Below, in pieces: positions 36,037 to 44,408 of a stretch of 64,000 nt of DNA (its first letter is position 1; the number at the start of each line of letters is the position of its first letter). A model generated the notes under the pieces. The model was given only the letters and a program-made list of their open reading frames with translations. It did no database searches and was not told the origin of the DNA. The DNA is taken from positions 43,670-107,669 of the forward strand of contig JADGEQ010000022.1 of the NCBI GenBank assembly GCA_016744295.1, in the 5' to 3' direction. The position numbers were made by a program, and so were the translations under genes. The stretch comes from Desulfobacteraceae bacterium (GTDB lineage: Bacteria; Desulfobacterota; Desulfobacteria; Desulfobacterales; Desulfobacteraceae).

Positions 36037-36720
36037 GTGCTGGGAACGATTGTCAACTGTGTAGCCATTATCTGCGGTAGTCTTGTGGGAATGCTGTTTA
36101 AAAACGGTGTTCCTGAAAAATACAATCAAACCGTGATGCAGGCCATGGGTCTGGCCGTTGTTTTGGTGGGGATCAAAAGTGCCATAGGTTGTGATGATCT
36201 GCTCATTATCATTATCAGCCTTGCAATTGGATCTGTTTTGGGTGAGTTCATTGGAATTGAGTCTTATCTGGAAAGGGTGGGAAATTTTCTGGAATCAAAA
36301 TTTTCAAACAATTCCAAAGGGTTTTCAGTCGGCTTTGTCACCGCTTCTTTAATGTATTGTGTGGGATCCATGGCCATTGTCGGATCCCTTGAAAGCGGAC
36401 TGGCCGGGAACCATGAGACCCTGTTTGCCAAGGCCTGCATAGACGGCATTGTCGGGATTATTCTGACCACTTCCCTAGGGATTGGGGTGATGTTCGCAGC
36501 AGTTCCAGTTTTGATTTACCAGGGGGGAATTACCCTGATGGCAGGGGTGTTGAAACCATTGCTTGTGCCGGCAGTGGTCAGCCAGATGTCCGGGACAGGT
36601 GGCCTTTTGATTCTGGCCCTGGGGTTGAATATGCTTCGGGAAAAAAAAATAAAGGTGGGTAATATGCTGCCGGCAATTTTTATCCCCCTGGTTTATTATC
36701 TGATCCGTTTATTGTTCTAG
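36037..36720 (+). CDS. DUF554 family membrane protein
   Basis: A 227-residue protein with about seven hydrophobic segments and the DUF554 start MLGTIVNCVAIICGSLVGML, plus FVTASLMYCVGSMAIVGSLE near residue 107. The family is widespread and its transport role is unproven. The start is GTG at 36037, with CGGAG about 14 nt upstream. It lies 28 bp after purQ and may share its transcript; a strong hairpin follows. Confidence 0.9.
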   Translation: MLGTIVNCVAIICGSLVGMLFKNGVPEKYNQTVMQAMGLAVVLVGIKSAIGCDDLLIIIISLAIGSVLGEFIGIESYLERVGNFLESKFSNNSKGFSVGFVTASLMYCVGSMAIVGSLESGLAGNHETLFAKACIDGIVGIILTTSLGIGVMFAAVPVLIYQGGITLMAGVLKPLLVPAVVSQMSGTGGLLILALGLNMLREKKIKVGNMLPAIFIPLVYYLIRLLF

Positions 36721-36798
36721 GCTGATATTGTAGTTGGGGTTTGTTCAAGAAACCTGATACCCTCTATACCATCCGTACAAAAATTTCAGACAAAAAAA

Positions 36799-36837
36799 CC
36801 GGATAATTGAAGTGGTTAGTCCACTGCAATTATCCGG
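36799..36837. terminator. Bidirectional terminator between convergent genes
   Basis: CCGGATAATTG pairs perfectly with CAATTATCCGG, and the enclosed sequence extends the stem (GTGG/CCAC) to a 4-nt type loop. A-rich and T-rich flanks lie on both sides. It separates the DUF554 gene from the minus-strand gene at 36853. Confidence 0.8.
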
Positions 36838-36852
36838 GGTTTAAAAATTGAA

Positions 36853-37092
36853 TTAGTTTATTTGTTCTCGCATGGTGATATCATGTTTGCGCTCCTGAAG
36901 GGTCTTATGCCCCAAGCTTCGGTCATGTTCCTCGGAATAGGGAGATGCACAGATTTTCTTTAATTTTTCAACGTTGCCTTCCACGTCCTGGCGGTCTGCA
37001 CTGGAGAGTTCTTCAATGCAACTATTATAGGTCTTTTCGACTTTGCGTTTAACTCGGATTGTCTCATGCCGTCTAATTGCTCTGTCTTTCAT
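36853..37092 (-). CDS. Small highly charged protein of unknown function
   Basis: A 79-residue protein, about 40% charged, with a basic first third (RAIRRHETIRVKRKVEKT) and no hydrophobic segment. AAAGGAG lies 8 nt before the ATG and a strong terminator follows the stop, so this is a real gene. I do not recognise its family. The C-terminal part (EEHDRSLGHKTLQERKHD) suggests helices. It stands alone, with 250 bp of non-coding sequence upstream in which no other gene is seen. Confidence 0.6.
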   Translation of the reverse strand: MKDRAIRRHETIRVKRKVEKTYNSCIEELSSADRQDVEGNVEKLKKICASPYSEEHDRSLGHKTLQERKHDITMREQIN

Positions 37093-37343
37093 TTGCCAGC
37101 TCCTTTCTAATAGAGTGTAACTTAAAACCTCACAGAACGCCTTTGCTCGTTTTATTTAACAAAGCCTTTGTCCTTGTATTTAACCATAAACATCTAAAAA
37201 GGATTTTGCAAGGGGTATATTGAAAAAAGTTTGATGGAGCTAATAAAAGAAGTATTCCCGTATTAAATATCGATATTCAGCAATAGTTGCACTTCTGAAG
37301 AATTAAGTCCAGCATTATTTTTCTCTAATCTAAAGGTGAAACC

Positions 37344-38159
37344 CTATAAAAATGCCATCAATGCTTGGTTGATGAGTTCCGGTTGTTCCTCCTGGAGGAA
37401 ATGGCCTGCCTTGTCGATACCAATTAGCTGGGAGTTTGGAATATCCTGCTGCAGTTTTTGGGCAATTCTAATGGGAAAAAACACATCCTTTTTGCCCCAG
37501 AGAATCAGGGTAGGGCTATCAATGGTTCTAAGATTTCGAGATGATTCAACCATATGGATCTGGGGAACTGCAATGGTTTGTGAGAAGGCTTTTTTCCCTT
37601 CAAGGCTGTTGATCCAGTGGTTCAAAAACAGGTCCACGAGATCTGAGGAAACAATGGACTTATTATAAAAACCTTTGGAAAGGATTTGTTTGAAAATGGT
37701 TTTGTTCAGGAAAAAAGGGGTCAAAAGGGGTTGTTTGAGCAAAAAAATAACAAAGGAAAATATGTAATGCCAGTCTGAGTATGGACTGGTGTTCATGATA
37801 ACCAGTTTTTCAAGGCGATGCCTGTGGCGGACAGCAAAGCTTAATCCTGCCATTCCGCCAATATCATGTACCACAAGGTTTGCCTTTTCCAAATCCATGG
37901 CATCAAAAAAATCCAGTATAAACCCGGACAAAAAATTCAGGTCATAGGGTCGATTTCCAGGTTTGTCTGATTTCCCGTATCCTGGAAGATCCGGGGCCAG
38001 GATATAAAATTTCTGGGAAAGTTGTTTAATCATATGCCGCCAGAGAAGGCAGGACGAGGGCCACCCATGAATTAGAACGAGGGGCGGGTTGACAGCTTTT
38101 CCTGCGACCAGGGTGTGAATTTTTAGTTTGTTGTTCAATTGGATAAATCGGCTTTCCAT
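37344..38159 (-). CDS. Alpha/beta hydrolase with an Asp nucleophile (dehalogenase/epoxide hydrolase-like)
   Basis: A 271-residue alpha/beta hydrolase. The oxyanion motif HGWPSSCLLW is near residue 31 and DLPGYGKSD near 57. The nucleophile elbow is VVHDIGG (about residue 97), with Asp in the place of the usual Ser, as in haloalkane dehalogenases, fluoroacetate dehalogenases and epoxide hydrolases. The acid lies in LILWGKKDVFFP and the His in DKAGHFLQEEQPE. The TetR gene lies 66 bp upstream on the same strand, with an operator between, so the enzyme is probably induced by its substrate. Substrate unknown. Confidence 0.82.
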   Translation of the reverse strand: MESRFIQLNNKLKIHTLVAGKAVNPPLVLIHGWPSSCLLWRHMIKQLSQKFYILAPDLPGYGKSDKPGNRPYDLNFLSGFILDFFDAMDLEKANLVVHDIGGMAGLSFAVRHRHRLEKLVIMNTSPYSDWHYIFSFVIFLLKQPLLTPFFLNKTIFKQILSKGFYNKSIVSSDLVDLFLNHWINSLEGKKAFSQTIAVPQIHMVESSRNLRTIDSPTLILWGKKDVFFPIRIAQKLQQDIPNSQLIGIDKAGHFLQEEQPELINQALMAFL

Positions 38160-38193
38160 GGTAACTCCTTTTTAATTGAAGGGTTTCTATTAA

Positions 38194-38209
38194 TTGGACG
38201 TCCAGCCAA
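38194..38209. promoter_or_regulatory. TetR operator copy 1 (before the hydrolase)
   Basis: TTGGACGTCCAGCCAA. The core TGGACGTCCA is a perfect palindrome and the outer TTGG/CCAA are also symmetrical in type. The same 16 bases, with one change, recur before the TetR gene at 38854-38869. It sits 35 bp before the hydrolase start. Confidence 0.7.
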
Positions 38210-38225
38210 TCATCCGTGAAAATTT

Positions 38226-38828
38226 TTAACGATTATCACATAGCAGATCAACAATACTTGTTTCAATACTGTCCCAGATGATTTGGTTTTCGCAAAGAAC
38301 GGGTTCTGTCAATAATTGAAGCCCCATTCCGTCCACAAGTCCGGTGATGATGGCCGCAAGGGATTCAAGGGGAAGGGACGGATGGATGATTCCCTTGGCC
38401 TGGGCATCCCCAAGCCCGATCTCCAGCGCTTTTCTGAACTGGCCATACAGGGAAGTGAGCTCTGCGTTTACAACATGGCTTTGCCGGGCCACTGCAAATC
38501 CTTCGAAAAACAGATTTAAAAAATCAGGGTCTGTTTCCATGATGTCCCGCAGCATATTTACTATACCCCCTGCATATCCTTCGGGGGTATGGTGCTGATC
38601 AAAAACATTGTTTATCATTGAAATGCTGATTTCCATGTTTTCTTTGATTACCCGGGCCAGCATTTCCTCTTTTGTCTTAAAATAGTAGTGGAGAAGTCCC
38701 CTTGACACGCCGGCTTCCGTGGAAACAAGATTGATGGTGGTTCCCATATATCCATTTTGGGCAAGGATTCGCCGGACTGCAATCAGTATCCTTCGCGCTT
38801 TTGGATCAGTTTTGTTTGGGATGTTCAT
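38226..38828 (-). CDS. TetR family transcriptional regulator
   Basis: A 200-residue repressor. The N-terminal helix-turn-helix covers ILIAVRRILAQNGYMGTTIN and AGVSRGLLHYYFKTKEEMLA; the rest is the helical ligand-binding domain. The start at 38828 (MNIPNKTDPKARR) follows AAGGAA; a reading 18 residues longer is less likely because it would cover the operator. The same motif occurs before this gene and before the hydrolase 66 bp downstream, so it likely represses both. Confidence 0.88.
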   Translation of the reverse strand: MNIPNKTDPKARRILIAVRRILAQNGYMGTTINLVSTEAGVSRGLLHYYFKTKEEMLARVIKENMEISISMINNVFDQHHTPEGYAGGIVNMLRDIMETDPDFLNLFFEGFAVARQSHVVNAELTSLYGQFRKALEIGLGDAQAKGIIHPSLPLESLAAIITGLVDGMGLQLLTEPVLCENQIIWDSIETSIVDLLCDNR

Positions 38829-38853
38829 AAAATTGGAATTCCTTAATAATTTG

Positions 38854-38869
38854 TTGGACGACCAGCCAA
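38854..38869. promoter_or_regulatory. TetR operator copy 2 (before the regulator)
   Basis: TTGGACGACCAGCCAA, differing by one base from the copy at 38194-38209 and in the same orientation. It lies 25 bp upstream of the TetR start at 38828, a normal place for autoregulation. Confidence 0.7.
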
Positions 38870-39047
38870 AAAAATAACACAAAGAGTACCTCCTGTCAAA
38901 AAGTATCTGGGATGGGCTACACCAAAATGCCCCATTCTTTATATCTCAAATGTGCTTGAGGGCGCATTGTTTAATATTCAGTTGAATTTTTCTCATAAAA
39001 TCAGCATTATTAAATACGAGAAATTTTTCAGGATCAAGGGGGTTGCA

Positions 39048-39455
39048 ATGGCACTAATAGAATGGTCAGAAAAATACAGCGTGGGAAATAAACAGATAGA
39101 CGACCAGCATAAAAATTGGATCAAAATTTATAATACTGCCCATGAAAAAATGATAAGTTCCGATGAAACGCTGTTTCGCTCAGCTGGGGCGGACGCGCTG
39201 CAGGAGATGAAGGCATATGCTGAATACCATTTTGCCTTTGAGGAAAATCTCATGGAAACCATGGCGTTTGACGAGTTGGATTCCCATAAACGGTTTCATC
39301 AAGATTTTATGGGTAAAATTGAAAAAATCATTTGGGATATCAGTGCAGGGACCCATGTTTTAAATTCAGAGATTATTAAAACCATTGAAAACTGGTTGAT
39401 GCATCATATTTTGAAGGAAGATCAAAAAATCAAACCCTTTATAAAAACCAAATAA
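39048..39455 (+). CDS. Bacteriohemerythrin
   Basis: A 135-residue single-domain hemerythrin that reversibly binds oxygen at a di-iron site. Ligands are visible as IDDQHKNW near residue 18, EYHFAFEENLM near 60 with its His and Glu, HKRFHQDF near 81, and the C-terminal HHILKEDQK. Start chosen at 39048 (MALIEWSEKYSVGNKQID) because AAGGGGG precedes it and it is the family start; the 32-residue longer reading is not. It differs strongly from the HHE protein at 13786. Stand-alone gene. Confidence 0.93.
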   Translation: MALIEWSEKYSVGNKQIDDQHKNWIKIYNTAHEKMISSDETLFRSAGADALQEMKAYAEYHFAFEENLMETMAFDELDSHKRFHQDFMGKIEKIIWDISAGTHVLNSEIIKTIENWLMHHILKEDQKIKPFIKTK

Positions 39456-39472
39456 AACAAACCGGATACGCT

Positions 39473-40492
39473 CTATTCTTTTTGTTTCATCTTTTTAAAG
39501 GATGCTTTGAATCTTTCACAGGGATTTTCGTAGGATACCCGTTGGGTAAAACAGGCGTAATCCCAGGGCGCCACCGGAGCGAAGCCCTCCAGTTCAAGTG
39601 GAAGAATATAATCTTCAAGGCCGGATGGATCCCGTGAAATTTCTGTAAGCCCGATGTTGACCTGGGAAATTTTTGGATTAATTGCCCTCACCCTGTCCAT
39701 GACACCCAGTCGGTATTCAGTGTGCCCGCCGCCAATGATGACAACAATGGGGCCCTTGTTATTTTTTTCATATAATTGTGATATGGAAAGGGCCATTTTG
39801 TCGTTTCTTGCCACCCAGGTGTCATAGAGCCGGGAGGTCATTTTCTTGTGGCCCATACCGCAGTGAACCGCCTTGAATATAGATTTCATATGGGTTTCAT
39901 AGGGGGCATTGGTGAGCTGGGTTGAAAAAATTAATTTTTTTTCGATGGCAGTGAGCCCGCCCAATCCTTTCCGGGTAATTCTGCGTTTCTGGGAACTTGA
40001 CAGATCAAGGCCTGAAACAAGGAGTGAATTATCCCTGGCTATTTTGAGAATATCGTAGTAATAGCCCCACATGGCATCGGTTTGGGAATCCCAGTTCAAT
40101 CGTTTACGAATCTGTTTTTCAATGGCCTTTTTCGTTTTTTCAGAGTGATCAGCCTTACCCGAATCGGCAAAGTTCAACAATAGCGGGGTATCATTCATGG
40201 AGAAAAACTCAAATCCTAGAATGGGAAGTTTTTCTTTTTTTACAAGCGCTTGAATGAATCTGTGCTGGATGGCATGGTGCATGGGGTTGTCATGTTTTTC
40301 AGACAGGTAAATCACATCATAATTTTTTGTGTTTTCAACCAGATCGTTGAAGGGGACTGGGTTTTGGGTTGTGGTCTCAATGATTTTTCCAATCAGGGGG
40401 TCTTGCCGCATGGGTTTTTTGGGTGCCGTGGCACAACCAACTACCATGGGAATGAGAAAAAATGGGATCAAATGTAAAAAAAAACGTGTCAT
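39473..40492 (-). CDS. ChaN-like (DUF399) lipoprotein
   Basis: A 339-residue lipoprotein with a signal peptide ending in a lipobox (MVVGCATA). The ChaN/DUF399 domain holds VIYLSEKHDNPMHHAIQHRF near residue 65, LGFEFFSM near 100, and VVIIGGGHTEYRLGV near 245. ChaN proteins bind haem and may take part in iron uptake. Start at 40492 follows GGGAGGACAAACC. Monocistronic; the hemerythrin gene is convergent on its 3' side. Confidence 0.85.
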   Translation of the reverse strand: MTRFFLHLIPFFLIPMVVGCATAPKKPMRQDPLIGKIIETTTQNPVPFNDLVENTKNYDVIYLSEKHDNPMHHAIQHRFIQALVKKEKLPILGFEFFSMNDTPLLLNFADSGKADHSEKTKKAIEKQIRKRLNWDSQTDAMWGYYYDILKIARDNSLLVSGLDLSSSQKRRITRKGLGGLTAIEKKLIFSTQLTNAPYETHMKSIFKAVHCGMGHKKMTSRLYDTWVARNDKMALSISQLYEKNNKGPIVVIIGGGHTEYRLGVMDRVRAINPKISQVNIGLTEISRDPSGLEDYILPLELEGFAPVAPWDYACFTQRVSYENPCERFKASFKKMKQKE

Positions 40493-40591
40493 GGTTTGTC
40501 CTCCCATGGGTTAAAGACATTGATCAGGACAATATAGCACGTTTATAGTATATTTCCACCATCAAGGTGAATTACCAAATTTCCCTCTATA

Positions 40592-41305
40592 CTAGAGCGG
40601 TTTTCGGAAATAGAGAACCAGGCTTTTCCCCAAAATAGGATTGAGCAATTTGTCCACAAATGCAGTGATTTTCGGTTTTTTCATCAGATCCCAGACCAGT
40701 ATCCTGTGGTATAGGTTTACAAGGAATGAATCGGTACGGTTGGGCCCCATCAAACATTTCAGCCACCAATAGGGGGTGTGGATGCTGTGGGCAAAATGGG
40801 AACCAAAATATACAGGTCCCAGGGCTTCAATTTTTTGGATCAATGCTTGTTTTTCATATATTCTAACATGGCCCATGTTGGCATTGAAATATTCATCGGA
40901 AAGGAGCCAGCAGATTTTTTCCGACCAGAATCTGGGTACGCTGACAGCCAAAATTTTTCCGGGGCGTACAATTCTAACCAGTTCGGACATGGCCTTTGCA
41001 TCATCTGGAATATGTTCCAGCACCTCAGAGCAGATGACGCTGTCAAAACAATTGTCTCTAAAAGGGAGGGCGGTGATATCCATGGTGGAAAGATTCCAAT
41101 TCCTGCAGGAAAGATCATTAATTTCATCGTGAAATTTCAGTTTGTTCCGGGTGTGAAGCAGGTTGTCAAAACCAAAATCAGCACCAGTGCAGATGGTGCC
41201 TTTTTCCTGGGCTGCCCGGATGGTATGCCGGCCTTCACCGCAGCCGATATCCAGTATCCTGTCATTGGGATTAATCTCAAGTTTGTTAAAATCAATGGTA
41301 ATCAT
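40592..41305 (-). CDS. Class I SAM-dependent methyltransferase
   Basis: A 237-residue methyltransferase with the SAM loop ILDIGCGEGRHTIRAA near residue 18 and motif DSVICSEVLEHIPDDAKAM near 87. The last 90 residues (YWWLKCLMGPNRT and on) are less usual and may bind the acceptor. It overlaps the upstream glycosyltransferase gene by 14 bp, so both likely act on one glycan or glycolipid. Acceptor unknown. Confidence 0.88.
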   Translation of the reverse strand: MITIDFNKLEINPNDRILDIGCGEGRHTIRAAQEKGTICTGADFGFDNLLHTRNKLKFHDEINDLSCRNWNLSTMDITALPFRDNCFDSVICSEVLEHIPDDAKAMSELVRIVRPGKILAVSVPRFWSEKICWLLSDEYFNANMGHVRIYEKQALIQKIEALGPVYFGSHFAHSIHTPYWWLKCLMGPNRTDSFLVNLYHRILVWDLMKKPKITAFVDKLLNPILGKSLVLYFRKPL

Positions 41306-42527
41306 GGATAATCCCTCTATAGGTCTGGGCTGTTTTAATGGCGGTCTTTTCCCAGGTAAATTCTGTCATTACCCGTTCATAGCCTTTTTGGGCGAGTGCT
41401 TCACGCTGGTGCGGATCATCCAGCAATTCAATAATGGCTTTTTCCAGGGCCGGGGCATCCCCCGGGGGAACAAGTTTTGCTGCATCCCCTGCAACTTCAG
41501 GAAGGGCGCCGCCTGTGGTGCAGATAACGGGAATCCTGCATGCCATGGCCTCTCCCACAGGCAGCCCAAATCCTTCATAGAGGGAGGGGACAACGGCAAT
41601 ACTGGCCTTTGCATACTCCCTGACAAACCGGTCGTTATCGATGCGGCCGGTAAAGTCAATGTGGGTACCCAGGTCCAGTTTTTTGACCAGGTTTTCAATG
41701 CCCCCGTTTTTTTTGGGGGTTCCAATGACGGTGAGGCTGACCCTATGGGTTTTGAGAACGTTTTTCAGGGCATACAAGAGATGGTAAAGTCCCTTAAGCG
41801 GGGTATCTGCACTATTGGTCACAATGATCCGGCCGGGGATTTTTCTTATGTGGTCCATGGGGTAAAAATTGTCTGTATCGATGCCAATGGGAATGGTTCT
41901 AAACTTTGACTCGGGAATCTTAAACTCTTTTGAAATATCCGTTTTGGAGCTGTCCGATACGGTGATGATTGTTTTGAGTCGTCTGGCAACCTGTTTTTGC
42001 ATACTAATGAAGGAATACCACCGCAGGGCCTTGAGTTTTTTAATAAAGGATCGGGTACTCTGGACTGCCAGCCGTCTGTCCACGGTCATGGGGTGGTGGA
42101 TGGTGGCGGTTACCGGTACCTTTCTCTGCAGGGAGAGCAGGCCATAGGCCAAACTTTGATTGTCGTGGATGATATCAAACTTGTTTTCACAGCCTTTTAA
42201 ATGACGGTTCACCCGCAGGCCAAAGGTCATAGGTTCCGGGTATCCCATGGCTGAAACATCCAGCCATTCCAGAAGATTGATAGGATCCTTGAGTTCTCCT
42301 ATGGACGGAGTTCGAAAGGGGTTTTCCGCATTATAAAGATCCAGGGTTTCCAGCATGGTTAGGGTTCCGCTGCCGTTCAACTGGGGGTCCGGCGGTCCTG
42401 CAATGACTTCAACTTGGTGTCCCAGATCGGAAAGTGCCTGGGTAAGGTGCCGGACATAAACGCCCTGTCCGCCGCAATGGGGATTGCTTCTATAACTTAA
42501 AATGGCTATTTTGAGGGGTGAGTTCAT
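41292..42527 (-). CDS. Family 4 glycosyltransferase
   Basis: A 411-residue GT-B enzyme of the GT4 type. The N-terminal start NPHCGGQGVYVRHLTQALSD is typical, and the sugar-nucleotide site VPSLYEGFGLPVGEAMACRI lies near residue 315 with the E-x7-E pattern. It probably adds a hexose to a lipid or polysaccharide. Its ATG is only 12 nt beyond the CCA end of tRNA-Arg, and that short leader (CCCTTACTCTCT) has no ribosome site. It overlaps the methyltransferase gene. Confidence 0.9.
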   Translation of the reverse strand: MNSPLKIAILSYRSNPHCGGQGVYVRHLTQALSDLGHQVEVIAGPPDPQLNGSGTLTMLETLDLYNAENPFRTPSIGELKDPINLLEWLDVSAMGYPEPMTFGLRVNRHLKGCENKFDIIHDNQSLAYGLLSLQRKVPVTATIHHPMTVDRRLAVQSTRSFIKKLKALRWYSFISMQKQVARRLKTIITVSDSSKTDISKEFKIPESKFRTIPIGIDTDNFYPMDHIRKIPGRIIVTNSADTPLKGLYHLLYALKNVLKTHRVSLTVIGTPKKNGGIENLVKKLDLGTHIDFTGRIDNDRFVREYAKASIAVVPSLYEGFGLPVGEAMACRIPVICTTGGALPEVAGDAAKLVPPGDAPALEKAIIELLDDPHQREALAQKGYERVMTEFTWEKTAIKTAQTYRGIIHDYH

Positions 42528-42539
42528 AGAGAGTAAGGG

Positions 42540-42615
42540 TGGTGCGCCCGGCTGGAATCGAACCAGCGATCTTCAGCTTCGGAGGCTGACGCCTTATCCA
42601 CTGGGCTACGGGCGC
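42540..42615 (-). tRNA. tRNA-Arg (anticodon CCG)
   Basis: On the minus strand the acceptor stem GCGCCCG/CGGGCGC is followed by discriminator A and an encoded CCA (42540-42542). The anticodon arm is TCAGC-CTCCGAA-GCTGA, giving anticodon CCG, and the T arm is GCTGGTTCGATTCCAGC. It lies between folC and the glycosyltransferase gene on the same strand, probably in one transcript. Confidence 0.95.
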
Positions 42616-42645
42616 ACAAAATCCAGGTGCTTTTATACCACGTTA

Positions 42646-43950
42646 TCAAATAAAATCCACATTAAATTTTGCCTTTGCTTCTCCGGCCACGTACAAAGAG
42701 CCGGCAATACAGATGGCATCATCTGCTGAACATGTTGATATCGCATGGCTTACGGCCATCTGGACATCTTCAATGACCTCAACTTTTTTGTTTGTAATTT
42801 TTTTTACACTCTCTTCTAATACCCAGGTTTCCAGACTTCTGTCGGTTTTGGCCTTGGTAACAATGACTCTTTGGGCACAGGGAACAAGAAGTTTGAGCAT
42901 TTCTTCGTAGGGTTTGTCATCCAAAATTCCCACCACAAGGGTAAGTTTTTTATCGGACAGTGTGCCGGTCAGGTATTTGCCCAGTACCTGGGCTGCCTTG
43001 AGATTGTGAGCCCCGTCCAGAATTACCAGGGGGTTTGTCATGATAATCTCAAGCCTTCCCGGCCATTTTGCATTGGAAAGCCCATGCCTAATAAGTGTGG
43101 GTGACAGGGTGTACCGGGGATCCGATTTTTTGAATTTATCAAATACAAGCTCACAGGCTGCCAGGCCCAGGCTTAAATTTTCTTTTTGATGTTCTCCGGG
43201 CAAAGGTTTTGCAACCTCTTTACAGGTTTGTTGGAGACCCCGATAGGTATAGGTGGTTTGCTTTGGGTTTTTCCGGATGGAAAAATCATGTTTAAATTGA
43301 AAAAGGGGGGCACGCTGTTTTTCTGCGAGTTCCTTGAGCACCCTAAGGCCGGAGGGTTGGGATACCCCGGTAACCACAGGGGTATTGGGTTTAATGATGC
43401 CGCCTTTTTCCCTTGCCAAGTCTTTTATGGTGCTGCCGAGATAATCGGTGTGTTCAATGGAAAGGTTGGTAATGACACTGACCTGGGGCAAGATGACATT
43501 TGTGGCGTCGAATCTTCCGCCCATGCCGGTTTCGATTATGGCCCACTCAACCTTTTTCCTCGAAAAATAGTAAAATGCCATGGCGGTATTTATTTCAAAG
43601 AAGGTGGCTTTTCTTTTTCCAAGGTCAACGGCATTTATGGCTTCATAGGCTTCCACAACTTCCTTGTCGGATATCTGCTCTCCGTTGACACAGATTCTTT
43701 CGTTGAATCGAACCAGGTGGGGGGAGGTGTAGATTCCTGTTTTGAATCCTGCTTCTTTCAAGATGGATTCAATATAGGTAGCGGTTGAGCCTTTGCCATT
43801 GGTCCCGGCAATATGGATGGTATAATAATTTTTTTGGGGGTTGTTCAGAAGCTTGAGAATGTTTTGAATTGTTTCCAGTTCAAGTTTGATGCCGAACCGG
43901 CCAAGGGTAAAAATTTTGTCAAGACAGTCTTGGTAGGATATCTGTGCCAT
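42646..43950 (-). CDS. folC: Folylpolyglutamate synthase / dihydrofolate synthase
   Basis: A 434-residue Mur-ligase-family enzyme. The P-loop is HIAGTNGKGSTATYIESIL near residue 40, followed by YTSPHLVRFNERI and ETGMGGRFDATN near 134; LEIIMTNPLVILDGAHN near 300 marks the C-terminal domain. It adds glutamates to folate and may also make dihydrofolate. Start 43950 (MAQISYQDCLDKIFTLGRFG) follows TTGGAG by a few bases; the 16-residue longer reading passes through the preceding terminator. Confidence 0.95.
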   Translation of the reverse strand: MAQISYQDCLDKIFTLGRFGIKLELETIQNILKLLNNPQKNYYTIHIAGTNGKGSTATYIESILKEAGFKTGIYTSPHLVRFNERICVNGEQISDKEVVEAYEAINAVDLGKRKATFFEINTAMAFYYFSRKKVEWAIIETGMGGRFDATNVILPQVSVITNLSIEHTDYLGSTIKDLAREKGGIIKPNTPVVTGVSQPSGLRVLKELAEKQRAPLFQFKHDFSIRKNPKQTTYTYRGLQQTCKEVAKPLPGEHQKENLSLGLAACELVFDKFKKSDPRYTLSPTLIRHGLSNAKWPGRLEIIMTNPLVILDGAHNLKAAQVLGKYLTGTLSDKKLTLVVGILDDKPYEEMLKLLVPCAQRVIVTKAKTDRSLETWVLEESVKKITNKKVEVIEDVQMAVSHAISTCSADDAICIAGSLYVAGEAKAKFNVDFI

Positions 43951-43962
43951 TTTCTCCAACAA

Positions 43963-44004
43963 TAAAAAACCCGGCACACTTGATTTGTCATCAAGCATGC
44001 CGGG
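43963..44004 (-). terminator. Intrinsic terminator after rpsU
   Basis: On the minus strand, CCCGGCA/TGCCGGG with an inner CTTGAT/ATCAAG stem is followed by a TTTTTTATT tract. It lies 15 bp after the rpsU stop and just before the folC start. Confidence 0.85.
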
Positions 44005-44018
44005 AAGACTATAACATG

Positions 44019-44216
44019 TTAATTACTTCTTCTGCGTGTTTTTGAGGCCGCAATTCTTTGTCTTCTCATTGCTTCTCTCATTTTACGTCGTCTGAACTGA
44101 CAGGGTTTCTCATAGTTCTTCTTGACTTTAAGACGTTTAAAAAGTCCATCATTCTGAATTTTTTTCTTCAGTATTCTTAAGGCTTTTTCGACATCATTGT
44201 CAATAACCGTGACCAT
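44019..44216 (-). CDS. rpsU: Ribosomal protein bS21
   Basis: A 65-residue, very basic small-subunit protein with the S21 pattern: VEKALRILKKKIQNDGLFKR, YEKPCQFRRRKMREAM and a basic C-terminal tail. The start ATG at 44216 gives the family form; a TTG four codons earlier (44228) with AAGGGG upstream is an alternative. Followed by a clear terminator. Confidence 0.93.
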   Translation of the reverse strand: MVTVIDNDVEKALRILKKKIQNDGLFKRLKVKKNYEKPCQFRRRKMREAMRRQRIAASKTRRRSN

Positions 44217-44315
44217 AATTTCTTTCAAAAGGCATCGCCCCTTTCATCGTGGATTTAAATATACTATATTTATAACCCGAACAAATACCAGAAGGGCATT
44301 CTAAAAGCAAGTAAA

Positions 44316-44356
44316 AAAGCCATTTGACTTAATATAATTTTGGGTCAAATGGCTTT
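44316..44356 (-). terminator. Hairpin downstream of adk
   Basis: A 12-bp perfect stem (AAAGCCATTTGA and complement) around a 17-nt loop. On the minus strand it is followed by a TTTTTTAC tract, so it should end the adk transcript. Confidence 0.8.
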
Positions 44357-44374
44357 GATTGCTTTTGTTATGAG

Positions 44375-44404
44375 ACCGGTCTCGCCTGAAAGCGAGGGGC
44401 CGGT
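44375..44404. other. GC-rich hairpin just after adk
   Basis: ACCGG and CTCGC pair with GCGAG and CCGGT, with a small internal loop and a 6-nt tip. It begins 5 bp beyond the adk stop and has no T tract. It may protect the mRNA 3' end ahead of the terminator at 44316-44356. Confidence 0.45.
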
Positions 44405-44408
44405 GCAT

